Shown here: piece by piece, positions 10,018 through 22,026 of the stretch
Layout: each line of letters starts with the position of its first letter
Position numbering within the stretch: the first letter of the stretch is position 1
Origin: Gymnothorax reevesii
Taxonomy: Eukaryota > Chordata > Actinopteri > Anguilliformes > Muraenidae
Assembly (NCBI GenBank): GCA_029721435.1
Contig: CM056580.1
Coordinates: forward strand, 23,120,367 to 23,184,366
DNA: 64,000 nt
Reading direction: 5' to 3'
The notes under the pieces: model-generated
Told to the model about the DNA's origin: nothing
Databases searched by the model: none
Seen by the model: only the letters and a program-made list of their open reading frames with translations
Program-made: the position numbers and the translations under genes

Positions 10018-10849
10018 CTGGTAAAGAGGGTAAAAACGAGGTCGCTGATTAAGAAACAGCAAAGTTACATGGCAGAACAGTGACTCAACATTCAGAACTG
10101 GCTCAAATAATTATATGAACAAAAAGCCGTATTTATATGTACAATATACGCAAATAACAAGGCGACCACTTTCACTTCTTTCAGAAGAAAATTATACAGA
10201 ATTGTATAGGGGCTGCTCAACGATTCTTATCAACATACAGTGAAGTTTCTTGACATTTAAATTTCATTCAACTCTGAGTACAATAAATAGCACTCAGAGC
10301 TGATTTAACCTGGAACATTTTCAGTGTATACATGAATGCATAACAGAATGAAAGTGTAGTCATGTTGAGGAAGAACTGAAGTGAACCGAGGACAAGGCTT
10401 CTTGCCCCTTTTGCAACATAAATGCACTGTGCAAATTTGCTAATATACCAATTACAAACCGAATAAGCGGGGAAAAAACGTTAAATATTCAGCACGACAT
10501 GTAAACAGAGCAGTTACAGCCAGTGACTCTTTGACTTTTACAGCCAAGACTCTGCCTTTTTCGAGCCTCTTCAATTCTCAGACGATAGCGAAATCGCAGC
10601 TGTGACCTGTCTCCGAGATGCGACTGAAAACACTTGTTTCGTTAAAACTCCAGCTGGTGGGTAGCTGCGTTTCTGTGGAGAGGCATTGCTAAGTACCTCA
10701 GAGAGAGCCCTGTTTTTAAGCCCTCGGCAGCTGAGACACAGAGAGACATACAGTATAACACCCTGAACACCGCTCCAGGGTAGGAACAGCATTATAGAGA
10801 TGCATATGCACGACTGCCCCCAGCCCCAGGCAAACCCAGCAGGACTTAC
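10018..10849 (-). other. rasgrf2 intron 13
   Basis: 832 bp of ordinary intron sequence between exons 13 and 14. No repeat, RNA gene or open frame that I can support. Confidence 0.8.
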
Positions 10850-10932
10850 TTTATCATGTGTGGTACGCTGACTTTAGAGTTCTCCTCAAACACGCTGGTC
10901 ATGAGGCCATTACAGCGGATGTTGTCGATACA
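10850..10932 (-). CDS. rasgrf2: rasgrf2 exon 13 (PH2-REM linker)
   Basis: The 83-bp exon encodes [19 protein letters not shown] and KVSVPHMIK (last codon split). It is the short connector into the Ras-GEF N-terminal module. Acceptor TCTCCAG, donor AA|GTAAGT. The preceding intron is about 2 kb and the following one about 0.8 kb. Confidence 0.95.
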
Positions 10933-11558
10933 CTGGAGACAAAGACAGAGAATATTATCATAATGGCTTTTTTCTTAATTAGCATTGCTGTTGTTTATTG
11001 CCCAATATGAACTCCTCCTTCATTTCTTTTAAATTTTAATCATGTTATTTCTGCTGCATTAATTCTGATTATATTGCTTCTCATTGTTTCGCCAGTCGCA
11101 CTGGCAATATTCTTATCACCAGCCATGCAAATAAAGCATTTTAATTAAAACTGCAAGTTGAATGTAGTACTGAGAGAAAAAGGAAAGATAAAAAGAGAGA
11201 GATTAAGGGACACAAGCCGTCCTACACGTTTGTATTTGGATTTATGGACAGTGAGTTCATGGGGACAGGAAGCCCCTTTGGCCACATGACTACATCAGTC
11301 CTCTGATTGGGGGTGTGGCCAAAAGTCAGAGAGCAGTAAGTGATCCCCCAGGGTCACAGCAGGCTCTCAGGGGTGATGGTGTGACTACAAAATGGACCCC
11401 AGAGGCTCACAGGCCTGCTGCCTGTTTACTGAGAGCAGAGACTCATGGGATAGCAGCCCTACAGAGTCTGATAACTACTATAGGGCTTTTATAGGATTAC
11501 ATTACCTGTTGCACAATAACTGTAAAGATAAACAAAGATTGTATGCATGTGTTTGTAA

Positions 11559-11745
11559 GTGTGTGTGTGTGTGCATGTGAGAGAGTGTGTTTGTGTGCGT
11601 GAGTGAGAGAGAGCGTTAGTTTGTATGTGAGTGAGAGAGTGAGACAGAGAGAGAGTGTGTGTATTTGTGTGTGTGTGTGTGTGTGTGTGTGTCCACGCGT
11701 GTGTGTCTGTGTTTGTCGATGTGCTGGAGTGTTTGTGCATGTGTG
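11559..11745. repeat. compound (GT)n/(GA)n microsatellite
   Basis: GTGTGTGT runs alternate with GAGAGAGAG and GTTTGTGTGC variants; the purest GT block is at 11665-11692. Histidine/threonine-rich minus-strand frames over it are artefacts. Confidence 0.93.
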
Positions 11746-11925
11746 TGTGCTCCAGATTCCCTGCTGGTTTCACCAAAACTGAGCCTCAGGGAAAAGATCT
11801 CTTGAAAGAAAACAGCCACATGTGAAATAAAATAAAATAACACAATTAGACAATATCCAACAGCTCAGAGAGAGGGAGCATCTCCAGACTGCTCACGTCT
11901 CCTTCAGCCCACAGGCCTCCAGAAC

Positions 11926-11966
11926 ACACACACACACACGCACACACACACGCACACACACACACA
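11926..11966. repeat. (CA)n microsatellite
   Basis: A CA run interrupted twice by CGCA, in intron 12. Confidence 0.93.
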
Positions 11967-12898
11967 TAACCTTCCGCTTTCAGTCCACAAAAATATTCTG
12001 AACTCCTTCCAAAGCCGTGTAAATAAATAAAAGAACGAAATGCTCTCAGACAGTACAGACGCAGGCCCGGACATGTGCGGTGTGTGTCCCCTCCCCTTAC
12101 TGCAGAAGCACTCACAAACGCCCGCCCGCTCGCCGCCTTCAGCTGCCGAACCCCACGGCTAACAAACTAACGTATAAACACCCTGTCAGGGAACACACCT
12201 TCCCTGACACCACCATCTGTCCACTCCAAACAGCAGCACAGGCCAGCCTCCAATTCCCCCTCTAATCTCCGCTACACTTCATACCTGTGACGGCCTGGCC
12301 AGGCTCTCCTGGTATGAGTCAGGAGAAGGGCGTAGTGGGGATGGTGTGCACTCTCTTTCATTACAAAACACATCAGCCCAGGATGTTAGACCTCAGTTCA
12401 GTGCTGATACGACTGGGACTTTTTCAAATTCATTAGCTTGTCCAACAAACCTTCTCCTAAAGTCTATATTTGATGCCAACAGAAACTGAACTTCACAGCT
12501 CAAAATGCACTACCCCCACTTTTGATTTTTATCATTCCAGCTCTGCCTGCGAGATGGCAAACGAAGAGCCCAAGATGGGCCGAATGAACTTCCATCATAA
12601 GCCCAGTAGCCTCATAAGGCATGACTGACTAAAACATTTCAAATGGGCAAAACCTTTTACCACATGCAAAACTAATGGCATGACCTACAAGTTGGTGTGA
12701 TACATTTTGCACCAATCATTATCTTTGTTTTTTTGTTTAGGGTGTGCTTAAAGGATTTACACATGCTGAAGCACATACTGAATGAGACCCTTTATGCCCA
12801 CGGACTTCATAGTATATAAGCCAGTTCATTCTGCTCCCTGTAAGTAATCAGATCCCCCAGTGTAGTCCAGTCTGTGAGTCCACCCTGTTTGCTCTCAC

Positions 12899-13035
12899 CT
12901 GGCTGATGTCGCTGGTCCAGGCCGCTTTCTCTTGTCGCGATGGGGCCAACAGCACCACTGTGAAGGATGGCCCATCCGAGGGCTCCACCACCATTTTGAA
13001 GTCCAGGTGGCCAAATACCTGCCCTGTGGTCCTGG
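12899..13035 (-). CDS. rasgrf2: rasgrf2 exon 12 (PH2, last part)
   Basis: The 137-bp exon encodes [18 protein letters not shown], then [19 protein letters not shown] and ISQ, the last strands and C-terminal helix of PH2 with the conserved Trp. Acceptor CCTTCAG gives the phase that matches exon 11; it ends in phase 0 at CAG|GTGAGA. A tRNA-like SINE starts about 40 bases upstream of the acceptor on the same strand. Confidence 0.95.
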
Positions 13036-13069
13036 CTGAAGGGGAGGCAGAGAGGGGATGGCTTACTGG

Positions 13070-13230
13070 TGCAATAGGCCGAAGGAGGGCCCGGGCAGGG
13101 TTTGAACCCGAGACTCCCGGGTATGAGTCACATACGCTGGCCACATCGCCAAAGAGCCAGGCTCTTCAGCAAGGTAGCCAGTGCGCGTACTTATTAGGAG
13201 GCATTTTTCATTACAGGACTGATCAACTGT
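13070..13230 (-). repeat. tRNA-derived SINE-like repeat, copy 1
   Basis: Read on the minus strand: GAGCCTGGCTCTTTGGCGAT, then ACTCATACCCGGGAGTC and a B-box-like GGGTTCAAACCC. Together with copy 2 (about 260 bp away, same orientation) it defines a repeat with a tRNA-like head. It is not a tRNA gene: the acceptor stem does not pair and the A box is poor. Confidence 0.6.
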
Positions 13231-13329
13231 CACCTCTCTTTCTCTCTTTTGGGAGCATGTCCTCACGCTCCATGCTTTACGCATGCTGCCATCCACTGGG
13301 GTTCCCTGAATCGTGCCCATTATGCCAGA

Positions 13330-13500
13330 ATGTGGCGGGCTGAAGGACGGTCTGGGCAGGGGAATTGAACCCCAGACTCCCGGGTAAGAGTCACACGCGC
13401 TGACCACATCGCCAAAGAGCCAGGCTCGTTGGCAAGGTAGCAGGGGCGTGTACTTATTAGGAGGCATTTCTAGTGACAGGACCCATCGACAGTCACACTA
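13330..13500 (-). repeat. tRNA-derived SINE-like repeat, copy 2
   Basis: Closely similar to copy 1: shared blocks include CACATCGCCAAAGAGCCAGG, TACTTATTAGGAGGCATTT and GACTCCCGGGTA. The minus strand carries GGGGTTCAATTCCCC, a good Pol III B box. Both copies point the same way. Confidence 0.62.
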
Positions 13501-14230
13501 GGGCTCATTTTTGGAATGCATTTCAAACAGCCTTCAGCTGCACACATGCGAGCAAGAAGCTAAATAAATTCAGCCTTCCCCCCTCAACCCTTTCTTTCTC
13601 CATCTCTTGCTCCCTCTCATTTTTCATACTCTGGAGAGACAAATAACCTTTTCATCCCTCTGTGAAAGCTTGAGGGAGCCAGAGAAGGTCTGAACAGATG
13701 GTTGGAGGAACAAGCCCCTCTCCCCAAAATAGGAAAATCTGATTGAAAATATCTCGTGACACTGCAGAAGCACGAGGCTCTTGGTTTTCCAACAGGCCAG
13801 ATGTCCTGGCGAATAAACCAGCTGAGTTTGAAGAAGTTTTTACTGTTTACTGCCAGCTGCTTTAGGATTGTATCAGCCAACCTGTGACGCAGTATCAATT
13901 CCAGAGCTCGAATATCACCTCAAAGGCTGAGAGGCTCTGAGATGTGAATAAAAAAAAAACAAAGCATCATTAACTCTGTGGCATTAAAGACTAATTCAGA
14001 GGCCAGGTCGAGACAGCTAACAACCCTCACTCGCAATAAACAGGCTAATCGATCTTTGACACTAACCCAGTTGGCATTTAGAGAGAGGTGCTAGGCACTT
14101 CATCTTTGACCCAAACTGAGGCAGTTAATTAACCCTTGTAATGAAAAGGAAGGAATGTTGAATCCTATTGGGCTGTGTAATGGCCTCGGTGTCATCCTGG
14201 GCGGCTGTGAAATGGAGAGCTCAAACTCAC

Positions 14231-14297
14231 ACTCTTCATCGCTGGCATCTGGCTCCTCGATGAGGGTACACTCAATAAGCGACAGGACCCCCCCTTG
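14231..14297 (-). CDS. rasgrf2: rasgrf2 exon 11 (PH2, middle)
   Basis: The 67-bp exon encodes QGGVLSLIECTLIEEPDASD plus two Glu codons and the first base of a Ser codon. It was found by the family peptide, as it is too short to stand out as an open frame. Acceptor CTTACAG; donor T|GTGAGT. The alternative donor two bases upstream (GA|GTGTGA) was rejected because the Ser codon then joins exon 12 with the exact family length. Confidence 0.9.
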
Positions 14298-16678
14298 CTG
14301 TAAGGTAGGTCAGGGCAGGTGGAAGACAGTAAGAGAGATGGAGAAAGAGAAGGAAGGAACAAATGAATGGTCATCGCCCCAGATGTATATCCCATTTCCA
14401 CTGGCCTTAACATAGTATTTTTTCTGTTTACCAACATTAATAAATGCATGATGGGTATCTGTAGTTTAATGTCTTAATTGATTTGTGTATTCTATGAATA
14501 CTTTTGTGCTGCAGTTGGGGAGAGGTGCAATTTGGCAGTCACTAAATATGGTTTTTCACTGATACCTGTTTCACAGCATCTCACAGAACGGTTATTTTTA
14601 CCATGTCACCTGCTGAATGAACAGCATGGGGTTATGTGAGGATATGGCTGAGGTAACTGGACTACAATGATTGCAAGCAGTGAGTGAGAGTTTCAGTAAC
14701 TATAAGACCGAGACCAAAACCTATATGAGCCAAAACCATAGCCTGAGTGTACTTTAAATGCTTTTTCAACACCAAGTCATTCCTAAAAAAGGACAACGAG
14801 GATTAAGCGCAGTAGATCGAGAATGGGGTCTCTTTGAAAGTCTCAGCGCAACTTAGTTATGTGAGTGTGCGCACAGGAACCTGCGAACATCCCGCTTAGC
14901 GGAAATTGAGCTTGTTCGCCGCGCGAAGCGCCCGAGGAGCCATTGAAACATTATTTTCAGAAGCTCTAAAATCTAACACTCGCACTTTTTGTTCTGACTT
15001 GAAAAGAGAAATGGTTTTAAGTCAGTAATTTGCTCTGAAATCCCCCCACAGTCTTGAGATGAGGCACATTCTGCACAGCAGTGGTGGCGGCATTAGACTG
15101 AGAGCTCCATTCTCTGCAGGGCAGGGATTAGGGTGGTTTATGAAAGCTGCCTGATGGAGAGGAGCTGGCACATCTGCAGCAAAATATTGAGTGATTAACA
15201 TCAGCAGAGAGCATAAGGCTCCACAATGATCCAATCAAATATAAAATTTCAATCAAAAATAAAATGTAACCCGTCAGAATTGACTTGACTGTGCAATTCA
15301 CCATATCAGTTATAAACACCACAGGGAGTGGTAGCCCGTCGTAAAAGAAGGAACCGTGCACAGCTAACCAATTCTGGGATGAGTCTTTGAGTCAGACTGG
15401 ACTATTAAAAAGAATCTGAGACCTTTTCAAGATTGGTCCTGTGTGGAGTAGACCTGGTCAGGCTATGAGCATGAGAAACACAAGCAGAACTTCACCACCC
15501 TATAAAAAAGTGTTTGAGAGCGATGAGGCTTTAGCGTTGGCAGTAGGTCTGTGGGCATTTGAAAATTGAATTGACCCTTCCTGCACTCATCACAACAGAT
15601 GGCGTCATGGTAGTTTTCACAATGCAAGGCAGGATAGATTTTCAACACCCCATGCTGGTCGGGATTCTGACAAATTATTGTCGGAAAATGCTAATGCTAC
15701 GCAAAATGATTGCAAAAAGTCTTTGTTTTTGCAACAATATTAAGATATGTATCAGACTACACTAGCAACTTCCATATTTGTTAGCATGTTATAATAGATG
15801 AATTTTATAACAAGCTATCAAGGTAAGGTTGAAGGTAATATCCATGCCATTATCATCCAATGTCTACATTTCCAAGCAGAGCCAGCATGTACACTTGCTT
15901 ACAGGTAGACAGGTGAGATGTGAAAAAAATTTTTTAACATCTATAAAGATATTTAAGACAGGACCGTGAAAAAAGGGCCAAGACTGTGGGTCTACACTTG
16001 CATAAAACTGCTAAGTAGCACATCTCAATCACCAGCATGAATCGATTTGCTAGCTGTTTGAGGTTCTTAAATTTTCAGCAATTTGGGGCTGATAAAAGTG
16101 ATTACGCCTATCAGCATTATCCATAGTACTCGTCACTGTTTCCATCTTTCTCATCAACACCTGGCAGCCCATGTACGACAGCACTGACGTTGAATACGCC
16201 TGGAATTATTTTAAACGTACTTTTAATCAATTGTGTGATAATCATGCATCCTATGTTTCTGTTAAGAAAAGAGTAAACAGAGCGCCATGGATAAACAATG
16301 AGTATTTAAACCTAGCACGTTAGCGAGACTACCTTAAGGACAAATTTGATGAAACAAATGATCAATCTTACTTAGTACAATACCAGAAAATACGCAATAA
16401 AGTTAATAATTTGAATAAATCCATATAAAAGAAGTATTTCATGGAAGAATTTAGTTCAAACATGGGTCATTGTGGTAAATTATGGAAAACATTAAACAGA
16501 ATAACTTCATGCACCAAGAGTAAATGCGCTGAATTACATAGCTACCAGTGGTGGTATAGCTACCAATGCGTTTGAAATTGCAAATGAGTTTAACAGATTT
16601 TTTACCCAAGACGAGGAATGTGATCGAGATGGTTTCCTGAACACGGACTCTCGGTTAACAGATGCGTGTTTTACTTTT

Positions 16679-17732
16679 GTGGAAATTGAAAAGGATTATG
16701 TAAAAAATGAATTGTCTAAACTCAATGGCCGCAAATCAATGGGTATTGACAATCTTCACCCTTATTTGTTAAAGACTGGAGCTTCTTTAATAGCTGAACC
16801 TCTCACATATTTGTACAATTTGTTGCTTTGTTCTGCGACTATACCGTCAGAGTGGAAAAAGGCTACAGTAACCCCAATATTCAAAAATGGTTTAAAAAAA
16901 AAAAGAGGACGTTAGTAATTACAGACCGATTTCAGTTTTATGTCACCCAATGAAAATACTTGAAAGGGCAATACATGGGCAACTTTATGATTATTTTATG
17001 TCGAATAATTTGTTAAGTAATTGTCAATCTGGTTTTCGTCCTTTACACTCAACTACCATAGTCCTACTGGATTTAAACAAGTACCTTCTAAAAAACATAG
17101 ATGAAGGGTATGCAACTGATGGATTATTCTTGAATTTTAAGCAGGCTTTCGATTCTATCTCTCATCCGATTCTATTTGATGAACTAAAAAAGTATGGTAT
17201 CAATAGTACGGAGCTGAATTGGTTTAATCAGTATCTATCTAATCGCCAGCAATGTGTTCAGTGTTTTGGTAAAATGTCTGATTTTCGTACAATCCGTAAG
17301 GGAATTCCGCAGGGCTCAATATTAGGTCCCCTCCTCTTCTGTGTTTTTATTAATGATTTATGTCATGTCTCATATCTCATTAATAAGAAATTGTGTTTAT
17401 ATGCAGATGACGCGGCGCAGTTTTGTAAGGACAGAGATATCAATGTAGTCTCCAAACTACTACAGAAGGAATTCAGTAAGATCTGCCGGTGGGTAGACAC
17501 TAACAATTTGGAACTAAATTTCAGAAAATGTAAATGTATGCTAATTGGTACGAGACGGAAAATACGAAATGCATCTGTAATCGTGAAATATAAAGGTGAG
17601 ACAGTTGAACAGGAGCGTGATTTTAAATACCTTGGTGTAATATTGGACGAATCACTGACATGGAGTAGGCAAGTTTGTAGTAAACTTTCACAAATAATAG
17701 GGCGTATTCGTCAAATCAAAAGGAATCTCTAA
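16679..17732 (+). pseudogene. LINE reverse transcriptase, RT core
   Basis: Two open frames, 16679-16915 and 16950-17732, separated by a frameshift in an A-run, cover fingers to thumb of a non-LTR RT. The catalytic Asp pair is kept as YADD, and the A motif aspartate is kept in AFDSISH. An in-frame TAA ends the second frame before LIMLYNGLILPHIDYALVVW, which belongs to the same protein. Confidence 0.85.
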
Positions 17733-18268
17733 GACAATATGTTAATCATGTTATATAATGGATTAATTTTACCACACATTGATTACGCCCTTGTTGTATG
17801 GGGTAAAAGTTCTCAAAATAATATACTTAAGCTGCAAAGATTACAAAATAGATTTGCGCGAATTGTACTGCAAGCCGATTTTAGAACGCCCCGTAACATT
17901 CTTTTAGCTCGGTTAGACTGGCAGTCAATTACTCAAAGATGGCAATATTAGTTTTACCTCGTTATTTTTAATATAATGAATGGACTAGCTCCAGGTTACT
18001 TAAAGGCAATATTTATTTCTCTTGAAATCAATTTTTTAACAAGGTATGCGTTATCTAGCCCCCTTAAAATAAATACACCCCGCACTGTGTTTTACAAAAG
18101 ATCTCTTCGTTATCAAGGGTCAATAATGTGGAATAATCTACCTCAATATATTCAATCCATAACTTCTCTACAGTCATTCAAGAAATATTATAGGCTTTTA
18201 TCCAAATCCTGAGATAAGTTTTACTTATTTTAACCACCGAAAAGCCTCGGTATTTGTCTGATACGTTT

Positions 18269-18271
18269 TTT

Positions 18272-18302
<31 letters not shown>

Positions 18303-18440
18303 ATTGTACCATTGCCCCTACTTTTGGTTGTGCTCTTTTGCAAATGTTTATGTGAAATCCATGATGTGTATATGTAGGTATATATGTGAATGTGTGTATA
18401 TATGTATATATATATGTATGTGTGTGTGTGTGTGTGTGTG
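18269..18440. repeat. (TA)n and (GT)n microsatellites in LINE 3' UTR
   Basis: A T-run then TATATA at 18269-18302, and mixed TATG/GTGT reaching a pure GT run at 18418-18440. Confidence 0.9.
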
Positions 18441-18879
18441 AGTATGTATCTCTATGTATCCCATACTTTGTCACTCATTGGTTTTGTTAATGTTTTTGTT
18501 TATTTTATTGTGCAGAGCCCCTTGGAAGAGCAGTTTCCGAACTGAAAGGGCTACCCTGTTGAAATAAAACTGAACTAAATAAATAAATAAACGCCTCTAC
18601 CACTATCGCGTCCACCAGAGGTGTCGATGGAAGTGACGTTTTTCAAAAGGGAAAATCCATAAACTCTAGGAAGCACGTGGTATTTGTTGAGGGTACAATT
18701 GAACAATTACACAACAATGGAAGACCCAATATTCCCTCCATTTTGGGTTTTAACAGTTGGTATCACACTTTCCCTTTTTTATCGGTCAGTTATGATGGAG
18801 TACTCGCATCCACCTGGATTAGGAAGCTGATAAAGCCACTGCCACGATGAAGACTGAGAGGGAGCCATGTCTCACTTAC

Positions 18880-19040
18880 TTTCAGCAGGTGCAGTTTTCC
18901 TCCAGAGCTACGGGTGCAGATGAGGAAGTGCTTTGTGAAAAGGAAACACTGTCGCTCGCCCTCCTTCTTCAGAGAGAGAGAGCCGAGCCGCACTTTACTG
19001 AGCTTTCCTCTCTCTACTGAGGGCAGCTGAATCAGAGAAC
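18880..19040 (-). CDS. rasgrf2: rasgrf2 exon 10 (PH2, first part)
   Basis: The 161-bp exon encodes [19 protein letters not shown], then [20 protein letters not shown] and GKLHLLK, the first strands of the second PH domain. Donor AAA|GTAAGT is perfect. The acceptor polypyrimidine tract is largely a (CT)n microsatellite (plus-strand GA run near 19052-19082). Confidence 0.96.
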
Positions 19041-19050
19041 CTGATAGAGG

Positions 19051-19081
<31 letters not shown>

Positions 19082-19955
19082 CAAAATGGTGAGGGGGAAG
19101 ACACGGAGAGAACAAAAGAAAGGGATAAGGGAGAGAGAGAGAGGAAGGGAGTCAAAGGGGAGTAAAAAGTAAAACCAATAGAGTGACGTGATTGGTCTTT
19201 TTGAACTTAAACCTGAAGTTGGTCCGTTCTCATGCCTGAATTTTTTTGTTAGATGGTAAATATGTGTCATCCAGAATAGCCATCCAGTAGAGAGAAGAGA
19301 TACACAGAAAAAGAGTAAAATGCAAATGATATACACACACACGCGCGCACACGCACTCACACAGACTGAAATGCAAAGGAGGTGGCAGGTCTGCCTTAAT
19401 GCAGAAGAAGAGAGAGACAGATGCGATGTATAGATGAACAGAGAGCAGAGAGAAGCAGATGGGAAGTGATGCAGGATCTCATGCCTCTCCTCTACAGAAC
19501 ATTCGCTCATGTGCATGCGCGCCTGACTCACTGTGCACCTGAACACTATTCACACTCAACACTGCCACTGCATCAGCACACAACGCTACATATCACCTTT
19601 TAGCAATGATAATGACCAAAATGTGCAACTTTATTTCAAATGAACTGGTGAAGTTCTGCAGCAGCCCTGCCAAGGCATGAAATAATGTGTGGGTGTATGA
19701 GCACAAGGGTATTTCTACAGTTCTCATCGCCTCAGCCTCTAATGTATTTCCCTCCTACGCACAAGAGCATGTAATTCACTGCCCAAAACGCCCAGTCTCC
19801 AAAAAACAAAACTACTTCCCCCATGGTGCACCTCTTAATCAGTTTCATGAACGTGGGTGGATGCAGAGTGAACTGGACAGGGTTTTCAGCGCAGGAGGAC
19901 TCCTGGGGTCAGCAGGCGGGATCGGTTGGAGGAGGGCGAAGTCGCATACGGATAC
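19041..19955 (-). other. rasgrf2 intron 9
   Basis: 915 bp. A (GA)n run at 19052-19082 forms the polypyrimidine tract for exon 10. There is a short CA/CG-rich patch near 19330-19360. Otherwise nothing recognised. Confidence 0.8.
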
Positions 19956-20074
19956 CTTGGCGTACGAAGGTCTGGCTGGTGTCCAGCAGGATGTCGCAGC
20001 CCTCCACAATCATGCGCTCGATGGCCAGGTTCTTACGAATGTTCTCCGTGTCGCTCACCTCATCGTGCATCACC
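19956..20074 (-). CDS. rasgrf2: rasgrf2 exon 9 (end of DH)
   Basis: The 119-bp exon encodes [20 protein letters not shown], then [19 protein letters not shown], the end of the DH domain and the DH-PH connector. Its first base completes the Arg codon from exon 8; its last base starts the Gly codon finished in exon 10. The donor is G|GTATCC, weaker than consensus. Identity with mammalian RasGRF2 in this stretch is nearly total. Confidence 0.96.
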
Positions 20075-20324
20075 CTGAGGAGACAGAGATGCGTGTAGGA
20101 CCCAGTCTTTCAGGTTGGCCAATGCCCTCACCGTCTCCACTGTTAGGCCACACTTACATTACGCTCATTCTCTTCCCCAAACCACTGACTGATCCAACAT
20201 CAATCACCACCGTAGCTGTAGGACACTCCTTATTGTGTAAGCCAGGGTAGGGCAGGGAACGGGTAAGCATGGACAAAGGCTCCAATTCAAGCCACGCAAT
20301 TCACACGTAATTCTTATTCTTACC

Positions 20325-20770
20325 TGCGGGTGGCTCACAGCTGAGATGTTCACCTGTGAGCACTGTGTTCAGGTGTTTGAATCTCAGCCACGCCATAACC
20401 GGCTATTGCCAGTTGTCCATATGGGCGAGGTAACAATTAGGGCAGCCTTTGCCAGTAATACCGGAGGTTACGCTAGTCAAAATTCATCAGTTAATCATTC
20501 TGCGGCGACCACTTCTGGTCAGCCAGGCGCATGTAGCTATACGAGAGAAATTGGAAGCAAACTACGTGATCCGGCAGAACGGCAGAGAAAGCGTGTATTT
20601 GGTAGTGTGACTACATATCGTGCTAGTTGTCACGTGAGTAAGAGGAATCATGTGCCACCGCATTCCCATCCTGATTCGATGGGAGCAGGTCACTTTGTGT
20701 CAAATCAAATTTATTTATATAGCACATTTAAAAACAACAGATGCTGACCCAAAACGCTTTACAAGTAGAT
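20325..20770 (+). repeat. SINE with tRNA-like head and fish LINE-type tail
   Basis: The head GGTGGCTCACAGCTGAGATG is followed by a B-box-like GGTGTTTGAATCTC (20370-20385). The 3' end carries CAAATTTATTTATATAGCAC and AAAACGCTTTACAAG, the tail shared by many teleost SINEs and their LINE partners. The middle 250 bases are unique to me. Confidence 0.55.
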
Positions 20771-20906
20771 GCTTGCATCGGAAAGGTTACACAACCCAGG
20801 CACGGTACAGACTACAGAGATAGAAGGGAAATAATCAAAATTGTGGCGGGCGAAACAGTTTGGTTGTAATCAGGGTGGGGAAGAAAGGAGGGGAAAATGT
20901 TTTTAA

Positions 20907-22026
20907 CACTAGAACGGCTGACAATGCAGCACCTCCTAGGACGGCCATGAGGTCATTTTCACCTCCCACTGCTGCGGCCGTTATGATTGCAAATTAGCAG
21001 TCTGTTACTGGAACTGTTGTTAATTATTTTAAAATAGCATGTAAAAATAAATGAAAAAACATCTTATTTAATTAATTTTGCTACATTAGGCTTTATTAAC
21101 ATAAAATAAAGCCTCGTGTAAATTGAAATGTAATGTAATGTAACAACGTAAATTCATTTCTGGTGTGTTTAATGAGTGTATCATTGAACAATGGATGAAC
21201 ATGAGCCCAGAACACATGAGAGAAAGTGGTCAGAATGTTTGGGATCCACAAATTTGAAATGTTTCATAGCCTTTGGACTGGCTATGAGGGTGGCTCATGA
21301 TGACATAAAGGTTCAAAATCAGAGGGAGATTCACTGGACCAAGACACATCACTGAGCCCTGATATTTATTCTTCATCTGACCCACCAGAACTCATGTCCT
21401 GAGGCTCTGCCAACGCCTGACTTACATACATCCGTTTCCTCTGATTAATTTCCGTTTCTGGTAGCCTGCCCGACTAACTAAACAAACAAAATCACTCAGA
21501 GAAAAGCCCAGAAACAATCACAATTTCTATCTGCAAAATGGAAGAACAAACTGATTCTGACATCATGACAGCAACTAGTTTACATACGCACCGGCACACA
21601 GTTCCAAAAGTAACAAAATGAGTTGCTAGGCGACCAAGATGCAGTTGACTGCTTTGCATTGCTATCAGTGTATGAATGTGTTGTATGAATGGGCATATGT
21701 GAGGTATTAGGCTACTGTCAAGTGCTTTGAGCCACCTGTTTGACCAGCTATATAGTCAGTCTAGCCAGGCTATAAGGTCCATTTACAGTTTTTTTGCATT
21801 AGGAGTAATGGAGGTCAAAATGACTTTATGGCCGTTCTAGGTATAGTCCGTGATTTTTCCTTTCTCTTTCATTCCAGAATGATTAAAAAAAAAAACCTCA
21901 TAAGTTAGGAATAACCCCATTTTAGGAAAAGTCACTGCCAAAGAGGCATAGGGCTGTTATTCAAACAGAGTTATGTGCAGTTTTATAGGCAAGAGAGGTC
22001 AAAATGACCTCACGGCCGTTGTAGTG
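20907..22026. mobile_element. piggyBac-type element, TTAA borders
   Basis: Ends CACTAGAACGGC and, reversed, CACTACAACGGCCG are inverted repeats. They are bordered by TTAA on both sides (20903-20906 and 22027-22030), the piggyBac target duplication. Subterminal blocks (GGTCATTTTCACCTC and its inverse) extend the similarity. An internal copy of the right end (GGTCAAAATGACTTTATGGC near 21813) is also present. No transposase frame survives; 1120 bp, non-autonomous. Confidence 0.75.

Larger units (their letters stand above)
10933..12898 (-). other. rasgrf2 intron 12
   Basis: About 2 kb. It contains a GT/GA-rich microsatellite (11559-11745) and a CA microsatellite (11926-11966). The rest shows nothing recognisable. 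Confidence 0.8.
13036..14230 (-). other. rasgrf2 intron 11
   Basis: About 1.2 kb. The half next to exon 12 carries two tandem tRNA-like SINE copies (13070-13230 and 13330-13500). The remainder (13501-14230) shows nothing I recognise. Confidence 0.8.
16150..18591 (+). mobile_element. 5'-truncated LINE, broken ORF2
   Basis: Plus strand. It begins in the linker after the endonuclease (MYDSTDVEYAWNYF near 16170; RAPWINNEYLNLA near 16285), then RT: NYRPISVL (16920), NFKQAFDSISH (17140), GIPQGSILGP (17300), YADDAAQF (17400). The C-terminal part ends LQSFKKYYRLL near 18200. The 3' UTR carries TA and GT microsatellites and ends AATAAATAAATAA. Stops or frameshifts near 16430, 16910 (A-run), 17732 and 17951 make it dead. 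In the RT A motif the usual second Asp region reads FKQAFD. It is a different family from the LINE at 336-2040. Confidence 0.85.
14298..18879 (-). other. rasgrf2 intron 10
   Basis: About 4.6 kb. 14298-16140 shows nothing I recognise. 16150-18591 is a LINE in the opposite orientation to the gene. 18600-18879 shows nothing. Confidence 0.8.

Noticed and set aside
11489..11843. His/Thr-rich minus-strand open frames
   Set aside because: Translations of GT/GA microsatellites; similar artefacts occur at 24276-24516, 35182-35785 and 62756-63207.
13070..13500. tRNA genes on the minus strand
   Set aside because: A B box and tRNA-like middle are present but the arms do not pair into a cloverleaf, and two similar copies point to a SINE.
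14229..14234. Alternative exon 11 donor GA|GTGTGA
   Set aside because: It pairs only with a weaker exon 12 acceptor and changes the conserved peptide length; T|GTGAGT with CCTTCAG fits the family exactly.
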